Origin: Burkholderia sp. NRF60-BP8
GTDB lineage: Bacteria; Pseudomonadota; Gammaproteobacteria; Burkholderiales; Burkholderiaceae
DNA length: 64,000 nucleotides
Assembly: GCF_001522585.2 (NCBI RefSeq)
Contig: NZ_CP013374.1
Location: forward strand, 620,001 to 684,000
Direction of reading: 5' to 3'
Shown here: in pieces, positions 34,515-43,534 of the stretch
Layout: each line of letters begins with the position of its first letter
Position numbering within the stretch: the first letter of the stretch is position 1
Notes under the pieces: model-generated
What the model was told of the DNA's origin: nothing
The model's database searches: none
Seen by the model: only the letters and a program-made list of their open reading frames with translations
Translations under genes and position numbers: made by a program

Positions 34515-36634
34515 CCTATCCGAGCCTTCGCGACTGGCTGTTTTCGGGCAAGACGTTCGCCGCGTCGATGCTGGCGCTGTATCTCGGCCTGTATTTCCAG
34601 CTGCCGCGCCCGTATTGGGCGATGGCGAGCGTCTACATCGTGTCGAACCCGTTCGTCGGCGCGACGCGCTCGAAGGCGCTGTACCGCGCGCTCGGCACCG
34701 CGCTCGGCGCGGCCGCCGCGATCTTCTTCGTGCCGCCGTTCGTCGAGACGCCGCTCCTGTTCAGCATCATCGTCGCGACCTGGTGCGGCACGCTGCTGTA
34801 CCTCGCGATCTCCGACCGCACCGCGCGCAGCTACGTCTTCATGCTCGCCGGCTATACGATGCCGCTGATCGCGCTGCCGACCGTCACCGATCCGTCCACG
34901 GTGTTCGACGTCGCAATCGCGCGCACCGAGGAAATCGTGCTCGGCATCGTGTGCGCGAGCGTGGTCGGCAGCACGGTGTTCCCGAACCGGCTCGCGCCGA
35001 CGCTGATCGAGCGCACCGACGCATGGTTCAAGGACGCCGCGTTCTACGGCCGCGAAACGCTGTCCGGGCACCTGGCCGGCAAGGCGCTGTCCGCGTGCCG
35101 GCAGCGGCTCGCCGCGACGATCACCGGCCTCGAATTCCTGCTGAGCCAGCTGGGCTACGACCATGCGCATCCGCGTGTGCTCGCGCGCGCGCAGGCGCTC
35201 GCGGGCCGGATGCAGCTGTTCCTGCCGCTGATGTCATCGCTCGCCGATCCCTTGATCGCGCTGATGCGCGACCTGCACGTGCGCCCGCCCGCGCTCGACG
35301 CGCTGCTGGCCGACGCCGCGAAGTGGTTCGACGCGCCGCTGCCGGCCGTCAAGACCGGCTCCGACGGCGACATGGCGCACGATCCGGTCGCGGACGACCT
35401 GCGCGAGCGCATCGCCGCGCTGCAGCCGCCCGACAGCGCGCTGGCGAGCTGGGACGGCGCGCTGCTGTCGAATGCGCTGTGGCGGCTGCGCCAGGTCATC
35501 GACATCTGGCAGGACTGCCGCTCGCTGCGCGCGCTGATCGCGAACGAGTCGGGCGTGTGGCAGCCGCGCTACCGGCACTGGCGGCTCGGCGGCACCGAGC
35601 GCTTCTTCGATCGCGGGATGATGCTGTTCTCGACGCTGACCGTCGTGTTCGCGATCGTGTTCGCGTGCTGGCTGTGGATTTCGTCCGGCTGGCACGACGG
35701 CGCGGCCGCCGTCACGCTCGTGGCCGTGTCGTGCAGCTTCTTCGCCGCGCTCGACGAGCCGGCGCCGCTGGTGTTCAAGTTCTTCCTGTCGACCGCCGCG
35801 AGCGTCGTGTTCGCGGGCCTGTACCTGTTCGTCGTGCTGCCGCACGTGCACGATTTCGCGATGCTCGTGCTGATGTTCGCGGGCCCGTTCATCCTGATCG
35901 GCACGCTGCTGCCGCGCCCGCAGTTCAACATGGTGACGATGCTCGTCGCCGTGAACACGGCCACCTTCATCAGCATCCAGAGCGCGTACGAAGCCGATTT
36001 CTTCGTGTTCCTGAACAGCAACCTCGCGGGTGTCGCCGGGCTGCTGTTCGCCTACGTCTGGACGCGTGCGACGCGCCCGTTCGGCGCGGAACTCGCGGTG
36101 CGGCGCCTGCTGCGCTCGGGCTGGGAGGACGTCGCGCGCTCCGCGTCGACGCAGCCGCTCGACGATCAGCGCAACCACGCATCGCGGATGCTCGACCGCG
36201 TCACGCAACTGCTGCCGCGCCTCGGCGCGTCCGACGACCATCGCCATCCGTCTATCGAGAGCTTCCGCGACCTGCGCATCGCGTTGAATGCGCTCGACTT
36301 GCGCCGCTCGCGCCGCCGGCTGTCGGGCGACGTGCCCGACGCGATCGATCGCGTGCTGGCCGGCGTCACCGATCACTACACGCGCTGCGCGGCCGCGAAC
36401 GCGCGCCAGCCCGCGCCGCCCGCGCTGCTCGCGACGATCGACGACGCGCTGCAGCGCGTGGCCGGCCGCACCCTGCCGGGCGCCGCGCCGGCCGACGGCG
36501 CGCCCGCACCCGCGGCGCCAGCCACGCACCGCCGGCTGCGCGACACGCTGCACGCGCTCGTCGGCCTGCGCCTGTCGCTGTATCCGGCCGCGGCCGCGCA
36601 AGCGCCGCAGGCCCCGGACGGAGCGCGCGCATGA
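34511..36634 (+). CDS. FUSC-family inner-membrane efflux protein (AaeB-like)
   Basis: A 707-residue protein with two clusters of membrane helices (about residues 12-165 and 370-530) and cytoplasmic stretches between and after them, the plan of FUSC/AaeB exporters. The N terminus (SLRDWLFSGKTFAASMLALYLGLYFQLPRPYWAMASVYIVSNP) is the family signature. AaeB-type pumps extrude aromatic carboxylic acids; fusaric-acid pumps are relatives. It overlaps the MarR gene by four bases and is followed by the DUF1656, HlyD-like and NodT-like genes of the same operon. Confidence 0.92.
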   Translation: MTYPSLRDWLFSGKTFAASMLALYLGLYFQLPRPYWAMASVYIVSNPFVGATRSKALYRALGTALGAAAAIFFVPPFVETPLLFSIIVATWCGTLLYLAISDRTARSYVFMLAGYTMPLIALPTVTDPSTVFDVAIARTEEIVLGIVCASVVGSTVFPNRLAPTLIERTDAWFKDAAFYGRETLSGHLAGKALSACRQRLAATITGLEFLLSQLGYDHAHPRVLARAQALAGRMQLFLPLMSSLADPLIALMRDLHVRPPALDALLADAAKWFDAPLPAVKTGSDGDMAHDPVADDLRERIAALQPPDSALASWDGALLSNALWRLRQVIDIWQDCRSLRALIANESGVWQPRYRHWRLGGTERFFDRGMMLFSTLTVVFAIVFACWLWISSGWHDGAAAVTLVAVSCSFFAALDEPAPLVFKFFLSTAASVVFAGLYLFVVLPHVHDFAMLVLMFAGPFILIGTLLPRPQFNMVTMLVAVNTATFISIQSAYEADFFVFLNSNLAGVAGLLFAYVWTRATRPFGAELAVRRLLRSGWEDVARSASTQPLDDQRNHASRMLDRVTQLLPRLGASDDHRHPSIESFRDLRIALNALDLRRSRRRLSGDVPDAIDRVLAGVTDHYTRCAAANARQPAPPALLATIDDALQRVAGRTLPGAAPADGAPAPAAPATHRRLRDTLHALVGLRLSLYPAAAAQAPQAPDGARA

Positions 36635-36668
36635 GCCGGCTTTCCACCCTGTCCTTCCGACCGCGACC

Positions 36669-36881
36669 ATGATCGGCGAAATCGATATCTTCGGCGTGTT
36701 CGTGCCGGCCCCGCTCGTACTGATGCTGATCGCTTACCTGATCAACATCGTCGTGCGCGCGGTGCTCGAGCGCGTCGGCTTCTACCGCCTCGTCTGGCAC
36801 CGTTCGATCTTCGACCTCGGCATCTACGTGTTCGTGCTGGCCGCCGTCGTGATCGTGTCCCACCAACTCGTGGCTACCTAA
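36669..36881 (+). CDS. DUF1656 small membrane protein (AaeX-like)
   Basis: A 70-residue protein with two transmembrane helices (LVLMLIAYLINIVVRAVL and GIYVFVLAAVVIVSHQL) and the typical DUF1656 opening IGEIDIFGVFVPAPL. Equivalent to AaeX, a small partner encoded with AaeA/AaeB pumps, of uncertain role. It lies 34 bases after the FUSC gene; its stop is one base before the GTG start of the next gene. Confidence 0.92.
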   Translation: MIGEIDIFGVFVPAPLVLMLIAYLINIVVRAVLERVGFYRLVWHRSIFDLGIYVFVLAAVVIVSHQLVAT

Positions 36882-36882
36882 C

Positions 36883-37851
36883 GTGAAAAAAACCTGGCTC
36901 TCGGCAGGGCAAGTCCTGCTCACCCTGATCGTCGTCGTCGTGGCCGGCCTCGTGCTGTGGCGCATCATCAACTACTACATGTTCTCGCCATGGACGCGCG
37001 ACGGGCACGTGCGCGCCGACGTGATCCAGGTCGCACCGGACGTGTCGGGCCTCATCACGTCGGTGCAGGTCGCCGACAACCAGGCCGTCAAGCGCGGCCA
37101 GGTGCTGTTCGTGATCGACCAGGCGCGCTACGCGCTCGCGGAGCGGCTCGCCGAAGCAACCCTCGCGCAGCGCCGCGCGACGCTCGCGCAGGCGAAGCGC
37201 GAATACGCGCGCAACCTGCAGCTCGGCAACCTGGTCGCGAGCGAACAGGTCGAGGAAAGCCGCACGCGGGTCGAGCAAGGCGAGGCCAGCGTCGCCGATG
37301 CGCAGGTGTCGCTCGACACCGCGAAGCTGAACCTGCAGCGCACGACGATCGTCAGTCCCGTGGACGGCTACCTGAACGACCGCGCCCCCCGCGTCGGCGA
37401 ATACGTGCCGGCCGGCCGCGCGGTGCTGTCGGTCGTCGACCGCAACTCGTTCCGCGTCGACGGCTACTTCGAGGAAACCAAGCTGCGCGGCATTCATATC
37501 GGCCAGCCGGTCGACATCATCGTGATGGGCGAGCCGCATGCGCTGCGCGGTCACGTGCAGAGCATCGTCGCCGCGATCGAGGATCGCGACCGCACGCAAG
37601 GCGCGAACCTGCTGCCGAACGTGAATCCGGCGTTCAGTTGGGTGCGGCTCGCGCAGCGCGTGCCGGTGCGGGTCGTACTCGACGAGGTGCCGGACGATTT
37701 CCGGATGATCGCGGGCCGCACCGCGACCGTGTCGATGCGCGGCGCCGAAGCGCGCCGCGACGACAACGCGAAACCGGTTGCCGCCAGCGCCGCGGGTGCG
37801 TCCTCGACCGCATCCGGTACGGCCGCGAGCGCCGTGGGAGCATCGCAATGA
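36883..37851 (+). CDS. HlyD-family periplasmic adaptor (AaeA-like)
   Basis: A 322-residue membrane-fusion protein: one N-terminal transmembrane helix (residues 9-28), a biotinyl-lipoyl-like half (VIQVAPDVSGLITSVQVADNQAVKRGQVLFVID), a coiled-coil hairpin (about 85-150), and the second lipoyl half (RTTIVSPVDGYLNDRAPRVGEYVPAG). The start is a GTG at 36883, one base after the DUF1656 stop, suggesting coupled translation. It bridges the FUSC pump and the NodT channel across the periplasm. The C terminus is a low-complexity Ala/Ser tail. Confidence 0.92.
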   Translation: MKKTWLSAGQVLLTLIVVVVAGLVLWRIINYYMFSPWTRDGHVRADVIQVAPDVSGLITSVQVADNQAVKRGQVLFVIDQARYALAERLAEATLAQRRATLAQAKREYARNLQLGNLVASEQVEESRTRVEQGEASVADAQVSLDTAKLNLQRTTIVSPVDGYLNDRAPRVGEYVPAGRAVLSVVDRNSFRVDGYFEETKLRGIHIGQPVDIIVMGEPHALRGHVQSIVAAIEDRDRTQGANLLPNVNPAFSWVRLAQRVPVRVVLDEVPDDFRMIAGRTATVSMRGAEARRDDNAKPVAASAAGASSTASGTAASAVGASQ

Positions 37852-39359
37852 AGCGGCACCGTCTGCGCGTCGCGGCGACGCTCGCCCCGCTTGCGCTCGC
37901 ACTCGGCGCGTGCAAGTCGGTCGGCCCCGACTACAAGCTGCCGCAACAGGCGTACGTCAATGCGCCGCTCGCGAACCATGCGCTCGACGACGCGAACGGT
38001 GCGCTGGTGTCGCGCGACGCGGTGCCCGGCAACTGGTGGCAACTGTACGACGACCCGGTACTCGACGGGCTCGTGCGCGATGCGTTGAAATCGAACACCG
38101 ACCTGCGCGTCGCCGCGGCGAACCTCGCCCGCTCGCGCGCGGCGTTGGTGGTCGCCAACGAACAGGGCGGCTTCTCGGGCCGCGCGGAAGCGGCCGTGCA
38201 GCGTGCGCAGGAATCGGCCGAGCAATACCTGCTCGAAAACAAGCTGCCGGTCGTCAACGAAGGCGCGGTCGGCATCAACGTGTCGTACGAACTCGACCTG
38301 TTCGGCAAGCTGCGGCGCGGCGTCGAAGCCGCACGCGCGGACAGCGAGGCCGTCAAGGCGGCCGGCGACCTGGCGCGCATCACGGTCGTCGCCGACGTCG
38401 TGCGCGCGTACGTCGAGGGATGCTCGGCCGGCGACGAACTCGCGATCGCGAAGCAGTCGCTCGCGCTGCAGAAACAACGCGTCGCGCTGTCGCAGCGACT
38501 GCGCGACGCCGGGCGCGGCAACCAGACCGACGTGACGCGCGGCGTGACGCAGGTGCACACGCTCTCCGCCGACATTCCGCGCTTCGAAGGCCGCCGCAAG
38601 ATCGCGCAGTACCAGCTCGCCGCGCTGCTCGCGCGCGCGCCGGCCGACCTGCCGAAAGCCGCCGCCGAATGCGAACGCCTGCCGAAGCTGCGTCAGCCGA
38701 TTCCGATCGGCGACGGCGCCGCGCTGCTGCGCCGCCGTCCCGACGTACGCGAGGCCGAGCGGCAGCTCGCAGCCGCGACCGCGCGGATCGGCGTGGCGAC
38801 CGCCGCGCTGTACCCGTCGGTCAGCATCGGTGCGTCGGCCGGCTCGGTCGGCGTCGCCGCCGATCTGTTTTCGTCCACCACGAATCGGTGGTCGTTCGGC
38901 CCGCTGATCAGTTGGTCGTTCCCCGTCAACGGCCAGCGTGCGCGCGTGCGCGAAGCCGAGGCCGCGACGGGCGGCGCACTCGCGCACTTCGACGGCGTCG
39001 TGCTGAATGCGCTGCGCGAAACGCAGTCGAGCCTCGCGACCTATGCGGCCGACGTGCAGCGCGCGGATGCGCTGCGCACCGCCTACGAATCGGCCCGCAA
39101 TTCCGCTGCCGAAACGCATCGCCTCTATGCGGCTGGCCGCGAATCGTTCCTCTCCGATCTCGACGCGACACGCACGCTGACGAGCGTGCAAGCGCAGGTC
39201 GCGGCGGCCGAAGGCCAGGTCGCGGCCGACCAGGTGCGGCTCTTCCTCGCACTCGGCGGCGGTTGGGACAGCGATGACGCAACGGCCGCAGCGGACGCCG
39301 GCGCCGCCGCCGCCGCCGCCGCCGCCGCGGCACCCGCGACCGGCGCGTCGGCGCCGTAG
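37848..39359 (+). CDS. Outer-membrane efflux lipoprotein (NodT/OprM family)
   Basis: A 503-residue TolC-like outer-membrane factor. A lipoprotein signal ends in LGAC with the acylated Cys at residue 22. Two OEP repeats follow, with GNWWQLYDDPVLDGLV near residue 62 and RRRPDVREAERQLAAATARIGVATAALYPSVSI near residue 290, both diagnostic for NodT-type channels. It overlaps the adaptor gene by ATGA. The C terminus is an unusual poly-Ala run encoded by a GCC repeat at 39301-39330. Last gene of the MarR-FUSC-DUF1656-HlyD-NodT operon. Confidence 0.93.
   Translation: MKRHRLRVAATLAPLALALGACKSVGPDYKLPQQAYVNAPLANHALDDANGALVSRDAVPGNWWQLYDDPVLDGLVRDALKSNTDLRVAAANLARSRAALVVANEQGGFSGRAEAAVQRAQESAEQYLLENKLPVVNEGAVGINVSYELDLFGKLRRGVEAARADSEAVKAAGDLARITVVADVVRAYVEGCSAGDELAIAKQSLALQKQRVALSQRLRDAGRGNQTDVTRGVTQVHTLSADIPRFEGRRKIAQYQLAALLARAPADLPKAAAECERLPKLRQPIPIGDGAALLRRRPDVREAERQLAAATARIGVATAALYPSVSIGASAGSVGVAADLFSSTTNRWSFGPLISWSFPVNGQRARVREAEAATGGALAHFDGVVLNALRETQSSLATYAADVQRADALRTAYESARNSAAETHRLYAAGRESFLSDLDATRTLTSVQAQVAAAEGQVAADQVRLFLALGGGWDSDDATAAADAGAAAAAAAAAAPATGASAP
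39302..39330. repeat. (GCC)n microsatellite at the end of the efflux lipoprotein gene
   Basis: About nine uninterrupted GCC-type triplets encode an Ala run. Unit changes keep the frame, so length variation would only lengthen or shorten the Ala tail. Confidence 0.8.
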
Positions 39360-39542
39360 CATCATCGCCGTCGGCACGAAACGCATGCATGCGTGCAACG
39401 TGCCGTGACGGTGGGGGTTCCTGATTCGCGCGATAACAGCCGCGACGCGCTGCGCTCCCGCTTTGACGGTACACTGGCCGATGCATTTCCATTCATCTGC
39501 CACGCGGCCGCCCCGGCCGCGGCATCCACCCGGAGAGTCATC

Positions 39543-39968
39543 ATGCGAACCAGCGCCCGCAACCAGTTCGCCGGCCAGATCGGCGCCGTCAAACCCGGTG
39601 CCGTCAACGACGAAGTCACGCTGCGCACGCAGGACGGCCTCGAGATCGTCGCCGTGATCACCCACGGCAGCGCCGCGTCGCTGGGCCTCGCGGCCGGCAC
39701 GAAGGCGTTCGCGCTCGTCAAGGCGTCGTCGGTGATCGTGATGGTCGACGTCGACAGCAGCAAGGTGTCGGCCCGCAACTGCGTCGCGGGCACCGTCGCG
39801 TCGGTCGCGAAGGGCGCGGTCAATTCGGAAGTCGTGATCAAGTCCGCAGGCGGTGCGGAGATCGTCGCGATCGTCACCAACGACAGCGTCGATCGTCTCG
39901 GCCTCGCGAGCGGCACCGCCGCATCGGCGGTCTTCAAGGCATCGAGCGTGATCGTCGGCGTCGAATGA
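39543..39968 (+). CDS. Molbindin: double Mop/TOBE-domain molybdate-binding protein
   Basis: A 141-residue cytoplasmic protein made of two Mop (TOBE) repeats, about residues 1-70 and 72-141. Each repeat starts with SARN (TSARNQFAGQIGAV and VSARNCVAGTVASV) and ends with VKASSVIV/FKASSVIV, the molybdate-pocket signature. Molbindins store or buffer molybdate or tungstate. A NifQ-like gene follows 75 bases later on the same strand, supporting a molybdenum theme. The ATG at 39543 is preceded by GGAGAG. No ModABC genes are in the window. Confidence 0.92.
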   Translation: MRTSARNQFAGQIGAVKPGAVNDEVTLRTQDGLEIVAVITHGSAASLGLAAGTKAFALVKASSVIVMVDVDSSKVSARNCVAGTVASVAKGAVNSEVVIKSAGGAEIVAIVTNDSVDRLGLASGTAASAVFKASSVIVGVE

Positions 39969-40043
39969 TCGCGTGACGAACGCGATGGCGAATCATCGTG
40001 CGCCGCGTAGAAGTGCTAACGGACTCTTGCCCGGAGACTGACG

Positions 40044-40631
40044 ATGACCGCTTCGGCCGATCGCATGCATGAACGGGTGTTGCAGTCGTTGCAATCGGCA
40101 GCGACCAACGTCGATGTGCCCGACGCGCAGTTGTTCGGTGCACTCGTCGCGGCACGCGCGGGTCGCAACGAACTCTCGCTGCTGGGCTTGTCCGCCGGCC
40201 AGTTCGCCGGCCTGCTGGCCCGGCAGTTTCCGCATCTGCGATCGATCGATACCGCCGCGCTCGCGCCGACGGTCGCGCCGCCACTGTTGCCGGACGCCCA
40301 CTCGGCATTCGTCGCGACGCTGCACGCACGGCTGATGGCCGACGCGAATCCTGCCGTCGCCCGCGACGATGCCGACTGCCTCGCGTCGATCGTCGCGCAT
40401 GCATGCCTGCGCCCCGATCATTTGTGGCGCGACCTCGGGCTCGATGGGCGCGATGCCGTATCCGCGATGCTCGAGCGCTTTTTCCCGGCGCTCGCCGCGC
40501 GCAACGTCGCTCATCTGCGCTGGAAGAAGTTCCTTGCGCAGGAAGTGGCCGCGTCGCTCGGCGTGCCGCCCGGGCCCGCACCCGGATGCCCGGGTTGCGA
40601 GGATTTCGGTTTCTGTTTTCGTCGAGCGTGA
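40044..40631 (+). CDS. nifQ: NifQ-like molybdenum-handling protein
   Basis: A 195-residue protein resembling NifQ, which carries a Mo-Fe-S cluster and donates molybdenum for FeMo-co synthesis. The family C terminus is recognisable: MRWKKFL-like LRWKKFLAQEV followed by CPGCEDFGFC. Typical NifQ has C-x4-C-x2-C-x5-C; here the last three Cys are present but the first is replaced (Gly/Pro-rich GVPPGPAPG), so cluster binding may differ. No other nif gene is in the window; the neighbour is molbindin. The start at 40044 follows GGAGAC. The function outside nitrogen fixation is unknown. Confidence 0.78.
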   Translation: MTASADRMHERVLQSLQSAATNVDVPDAQLFGALVAARAGRNELSLLGLSAGQFAGLLARQFPHLRSIDTAALAPTVAPPLLPDAHSAFVATLHARLMADANPAVARDDADCLASIVAHACLRPDHLWRDLGLDGRDAVSAMLERFFPALAARNVAHLRWKKFLAQEVAASLGVPPGPAPGCPGCEDFGFCFRRA

Positions 40632-40975
40632 TGGTCGTCGCGGCGACGTGCGTGCCGATGTCTGTTGCGTCGCATCGTCAGCCGGGACCCGTCGTGATGC
40701 GACTTCGACGCCACATTGCGCTTTCGCGAACCCGCAGACCGCCGATATTCGCGCAACGACGACCGGATGTTCGTCAAACGCGCAGACCGGTTGTCGGAGT
40801 TGGTCCCGCACCTCCAACGCGATCCGGCGACGAGCGGCGTCCAGTGCACGAAGCCCGCATCTGCCTCGACGACGTGACGGCAATCCGCATGCCGGGACCG
40901 ACGTTCGGCTGTGTGCGTTCCCATGAATGGTCACCTTGAAATGCGCAGCGTCCATCGCTGACGACACAGTCAGTT
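40632..40975. other. Non-coding stretch after nifQ
   Basis: About 340 bases with short frames only, none with recognisable content. The composition is less GC3-biased than the genes around it, as in decayed sequence; it adjoins the exporter remnant. Confidence 0.4.
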
Positions 40976-41299
40976 GTCGATGCCGGTGATGAATGTCAGG
41001 AAAATGCGCGTGGCTGTGCGTGATCGGCAGATGCACGTGCGAATGCGAGTGCGGTTCATCGCCGTCATACGGAAAGTCGCGTGCGTGCTGATGAGGGTCG
41101 TCGTGCCGATGCCGATGCTCGAGCCGCTCGTGCGCATGCGTGTGTTCGTGCCGTTCGCGCACATGCAGCCAGATACCGAGCGCCATCAGCGCGGCCGCGA
41201 TCCAGCACGTCGCGGGTAGCAGCGCGGGCAAGGTCAGCAGCGACAGCACGACCCCGAACAACGGGGCGACGTGCCGAATAATTAGCGATGCATATTATT
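40976..41299 (-). pseudogene. C-terminal remnant of an EamA/DMT exporter with His-rich tail
   Basis: The minus-strand reading contains the last helices and tail of an EamA transporter: RHVAPLFGVVLSLLTLP then WIAAALMALGIWLHVRERHEH, followed by a His-rich tail (HSHSHVHLPITHSHAHFP, IHHRHRQ) found on some DMT exporters. Upstream the frame is closed by a TAA near 41300 and there is no start codon or first eight helices, so some 240 residues have been lost. At the other end the frame continues past the usual tail without its stop. Clearly a broken gene; the tail may once have bound metals. Confidence 0.7.
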
Positions 41300-41426
41300 T
41301 CGCAATCTAAACGTCGCGCGCACCAACGTCGATCGATGAACGTCAGTCGTCCGGTTGCGTTGTCTGTTCGACGAGGGAGGTAAGGGAGATGAGGTACCGG
41401 CAGGTTTTACGGCGGAGGAGGCAGTC

Positions 41427-41454
41427 CCGACCTGCCTCTGTCGAGGCAGGTCGG
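41427..41454. terminator. Perfect 12-bp hairpin downstream of proQ
   Basis: Arms CCGACCTGCCTC and GAGGCAGGTCGG with loop TGTC, about 70 bases beyond the proQ stop. No poly-T follows on either strand, so it may be a factor-assisted terminator, an mRNA-stabilising 3' hairpin or part of a small RNA. Confidence 0.5.
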
Positions 41455-41525
41455 TCTGTCGTGTCATGCACTGCATGCGACTTGCATGCGGGGAAGCACC
41501 GTAGGGTCGACGCGCGTCGTGCGAA

Positions 41526-42197
41526 TTACTCGTTGCCGGCCGCTTGTTGTTCGACCTGCGGCGCGGCGTCGGCCTGGACCTTCGCTTCAGCTTCGGCTGG
41601 CGCCGATTGCGGCGCGGCAGCGGCCTCGGCCTGCTGCTCGGCCTTCGGCTGCTGCGGCGCCCCCTTGGCCGATTGTGCCGCGCCCTTGCCGGGGCGACGC
41701 GCCTTCAGGCGGCGCGCACGCGCCGCGTCGTCGTGCGTCACGCGTCCGGCTTCGTTGCCCTGCAGGTCGACGCGCACCGCGTCTTCGACGAGGCAGGACC
41801 AGTAGCGGTTGCCGCGGCACCACGTCGACATTGCTTCGCGCAGTTCGGCTTCGTTGAGGCCGACCGCCTGCGCTTCGCGTGCGAGATCGTCCCAGATGCC
41901 GACCTTGAGCGGCACTTTGGGGGCCGGATTCTTCGGGAACGCGCGCGGAAACTTCCGCTGCAGTTTGCCGATTGCGACGATGACCGGATCGACCGGCGCC
42001 GACGGCTTCGCCGAAGCAGGCTTCGCCCGGTGCTGCGCCTTCGCGCCGGCAGCCGGCTTGGCGCCGCGGGACGGCTGGTCGCCGGATTTCGGCTTCGCGC
42101 CGGCGTCCGTCGGCGCAGCCGGCCGCTTCGCGTTGCGCTCCTGCTTGGCCTTCGCCGCGAGCTGCGCCCGCAATTCGGCAAGTTGTTCAAAACCCAT
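41526..42197 (-). CDS. proQ: ProQ/FinO-domain RNA chaperone
   Basis: A 223-residue protein with a central ProQ/FinO domain at about residues 68-165 (KLQRKFPRAFPKN, LKVGIWDDLAREAQ, TWCRGNRYWSCLVEDAVRVDLQG) flanked by flexible tails: an N-terminal Lys/Ala/Pro-rich linker and a C-terminal Ala/Gln/Glu-rich tail. FinO-domain proteins bind structured RNAs and 3' hairpins and act in post-transcriptional regulation. The start at 42197 gives MGFEQLAELRAQL. It is monocistronic, with the stable hairpin downstream. Symbol proQ is by domain; orthology to E. coli ProQ is not shown. Confidence 0.9.
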   Translation of the reverse strand: MGFEQLAELRAQLAAKAKQERNAKRPAAPTDAGAKPKSGDQPSRGAKPAAGAKAQHRAKPASAKPSAPVDPVIVAIGKLQRKFPRAFPKNPAPKVPLKVGIWDDLAREAQAVGLNEAELREAMSTWCRGNRYWSCLVEDAVRVDLQGNEAGRVTHDDAARARRLKARRPGKGAAQSAKGAPQQPKAEQQAEAAAAPQSAPAEAEAKVQADAAPQVEQQAAGNE

Positions 42198-42841
42198 AAA
42201 TTCAATCCACCAGGAATATAAGGTGTGGTTCGCGCGGCCGTGCCGTGGGGCACGAAAGCGTCGCCGCCATGCGTGCGGCCGGCCTGCCGCCGGTGCGGAA
42301 TACTACGGGGCCGCATCGTGCACGCCACTCTGTTTTCAGGCACCCGGCCTCGATGCCGGACAAGACAGGATTGGAAGTATACCGGTACGCGGGACGGCCG
42401 GTTGACTCGCCGGTCTGCATTTACCCGATCCGCGACGCCGAAAATGCGTCCGCGCGGTCGTGTTGCGCATTATATGGATACGTTTCCGGATGTCACGCCA
42501 TTCGCGGCCGCTACCGGAAATGGGGCTGTGTGCGCACCCGGTCCGCAATCTTCCGCACGGCTACCGACGAACAGTGTCGTGCCGCATCCGCGACGTGTTG
42601 CGTGGCCCCCGACGTCGCGCAACACGCCCGCCCGACCGTCGTTTGCGCCGGCATCGGTTCCCGACTCGTTGCGTCCGCATCGATCTCGCCGCGGACGAAG
42701 ATATCCGAAAGTGCGTAGTATGGCCGAATCGAGTTCGTTGGCAGCATGTCCCCGCAGCTTTTCGCCGCGCGCCCGATCGGCCGTCCGTGCGCGATCCCGT
42801 TGCCTGCGAAAAGACCCGGTTACTCACGATGGAGCGGATGC
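42198..42841. other. Gene-free region between proQ and the DUF2889 gene
   Basis: 644 bases with promoters for both flanking divergent genes presumably inside. Frames present are short or have atypical composition. The segment 42360-42720 looks like eroded sequence. I recognise no gene, RNA or repeat. Confidence 0.4.
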
Positions 42842-43426
42842 ATGGTTTACCAAGACGACACCCCGCACGACGACGTCACGCGCGAGGAGATTCACCATCG
42901 GCAGATCGACATGCGCGGCTATCGACGCAGCGATGGCCTGTTCGAAGTGACGGCCTGCCTCGCGGACCGCAAGACCAGCGATTTCACGCCACCCGGCGGC
43001 ACGCGGACGGTCGCCGCGCTGACGCCGCTCCACGATCTCGGCGTGACACTGGTCTTCGACATCGACATGGTCGTGCGCGCCGTATCCACGTTCATCCGTT
43101 CGCATCCGTATGCGCAGTGTCCGGGCGGCGGCGACTCGCTGCAGGCGCTCGTCGGATTGAACATCGGCGCCGGCTGGAACAGCGAGGTTCGCAAACGCCT
43201 GCCGTCCTGCGATACGTGCACGCACCTGAAGGAATTGCTCGGCCCGATCGCCACGACGGCCTATCAAACGATGGTCGGCATGCGGCGATCGTCGCTCGAT
43301 TACCGCGACGGCGACGGCAAGCCGCTCAAGATCGACAGTTGCTACGCATACGGCGCATCGCGCGATCTCGTGAAGCGTCTTTGGCCCGAATATCACCAGC
43401 CTCCGGCGACGGCAAAGAGCAGCTAG
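42842..43426 (+). CDS. DUF2889 family protein
   Basis: A 194-residue cytoplasmic protein of unknown function. The start (HHRQIDMRGYRRSDGLFEVTACLADRKTSDF) and the run CDTCTHLKELLGPIATTAYQTM are typical of the DUF2889 family, whose members are found mostly in proteobacteria, sometimes near catabolic genes. The Cys pair in SCDTCTHL could bind metal. The ATG at 42842 follows GGAG with good spacing; the in-frame extension to 42746 lacks family similarity. No operon partner. Confidence 0.87.
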   Translation: MVYQDDTPHDDVTREEIHHRQIDMRGYRRSDGLFEVTACLADRKTSDFTPPGGTRTVAALTPLHDLGVTLVFDIDMVVRAVSTFIRSHPYAQCPGGGDSLQALVGLNIGAGWNSEVRKRLPSCDTCTHLKELLGPIATTAYQTMVGMRRSSLDYRDGDGKPLKIDSCYAYGASRDLVKRLWPEYHQPPATAKSS

Positions 43427-43534
43427 CGCGCCGGCATTCGGCCGGTTCGGCGTTTGCGGAATGAATGGCATCGAGCGAACGGCCGCAGAGTTTGGCTTCG
43501 TCGATTCGGCGCAGCGGCGCCGCCGCAGCCGTCA

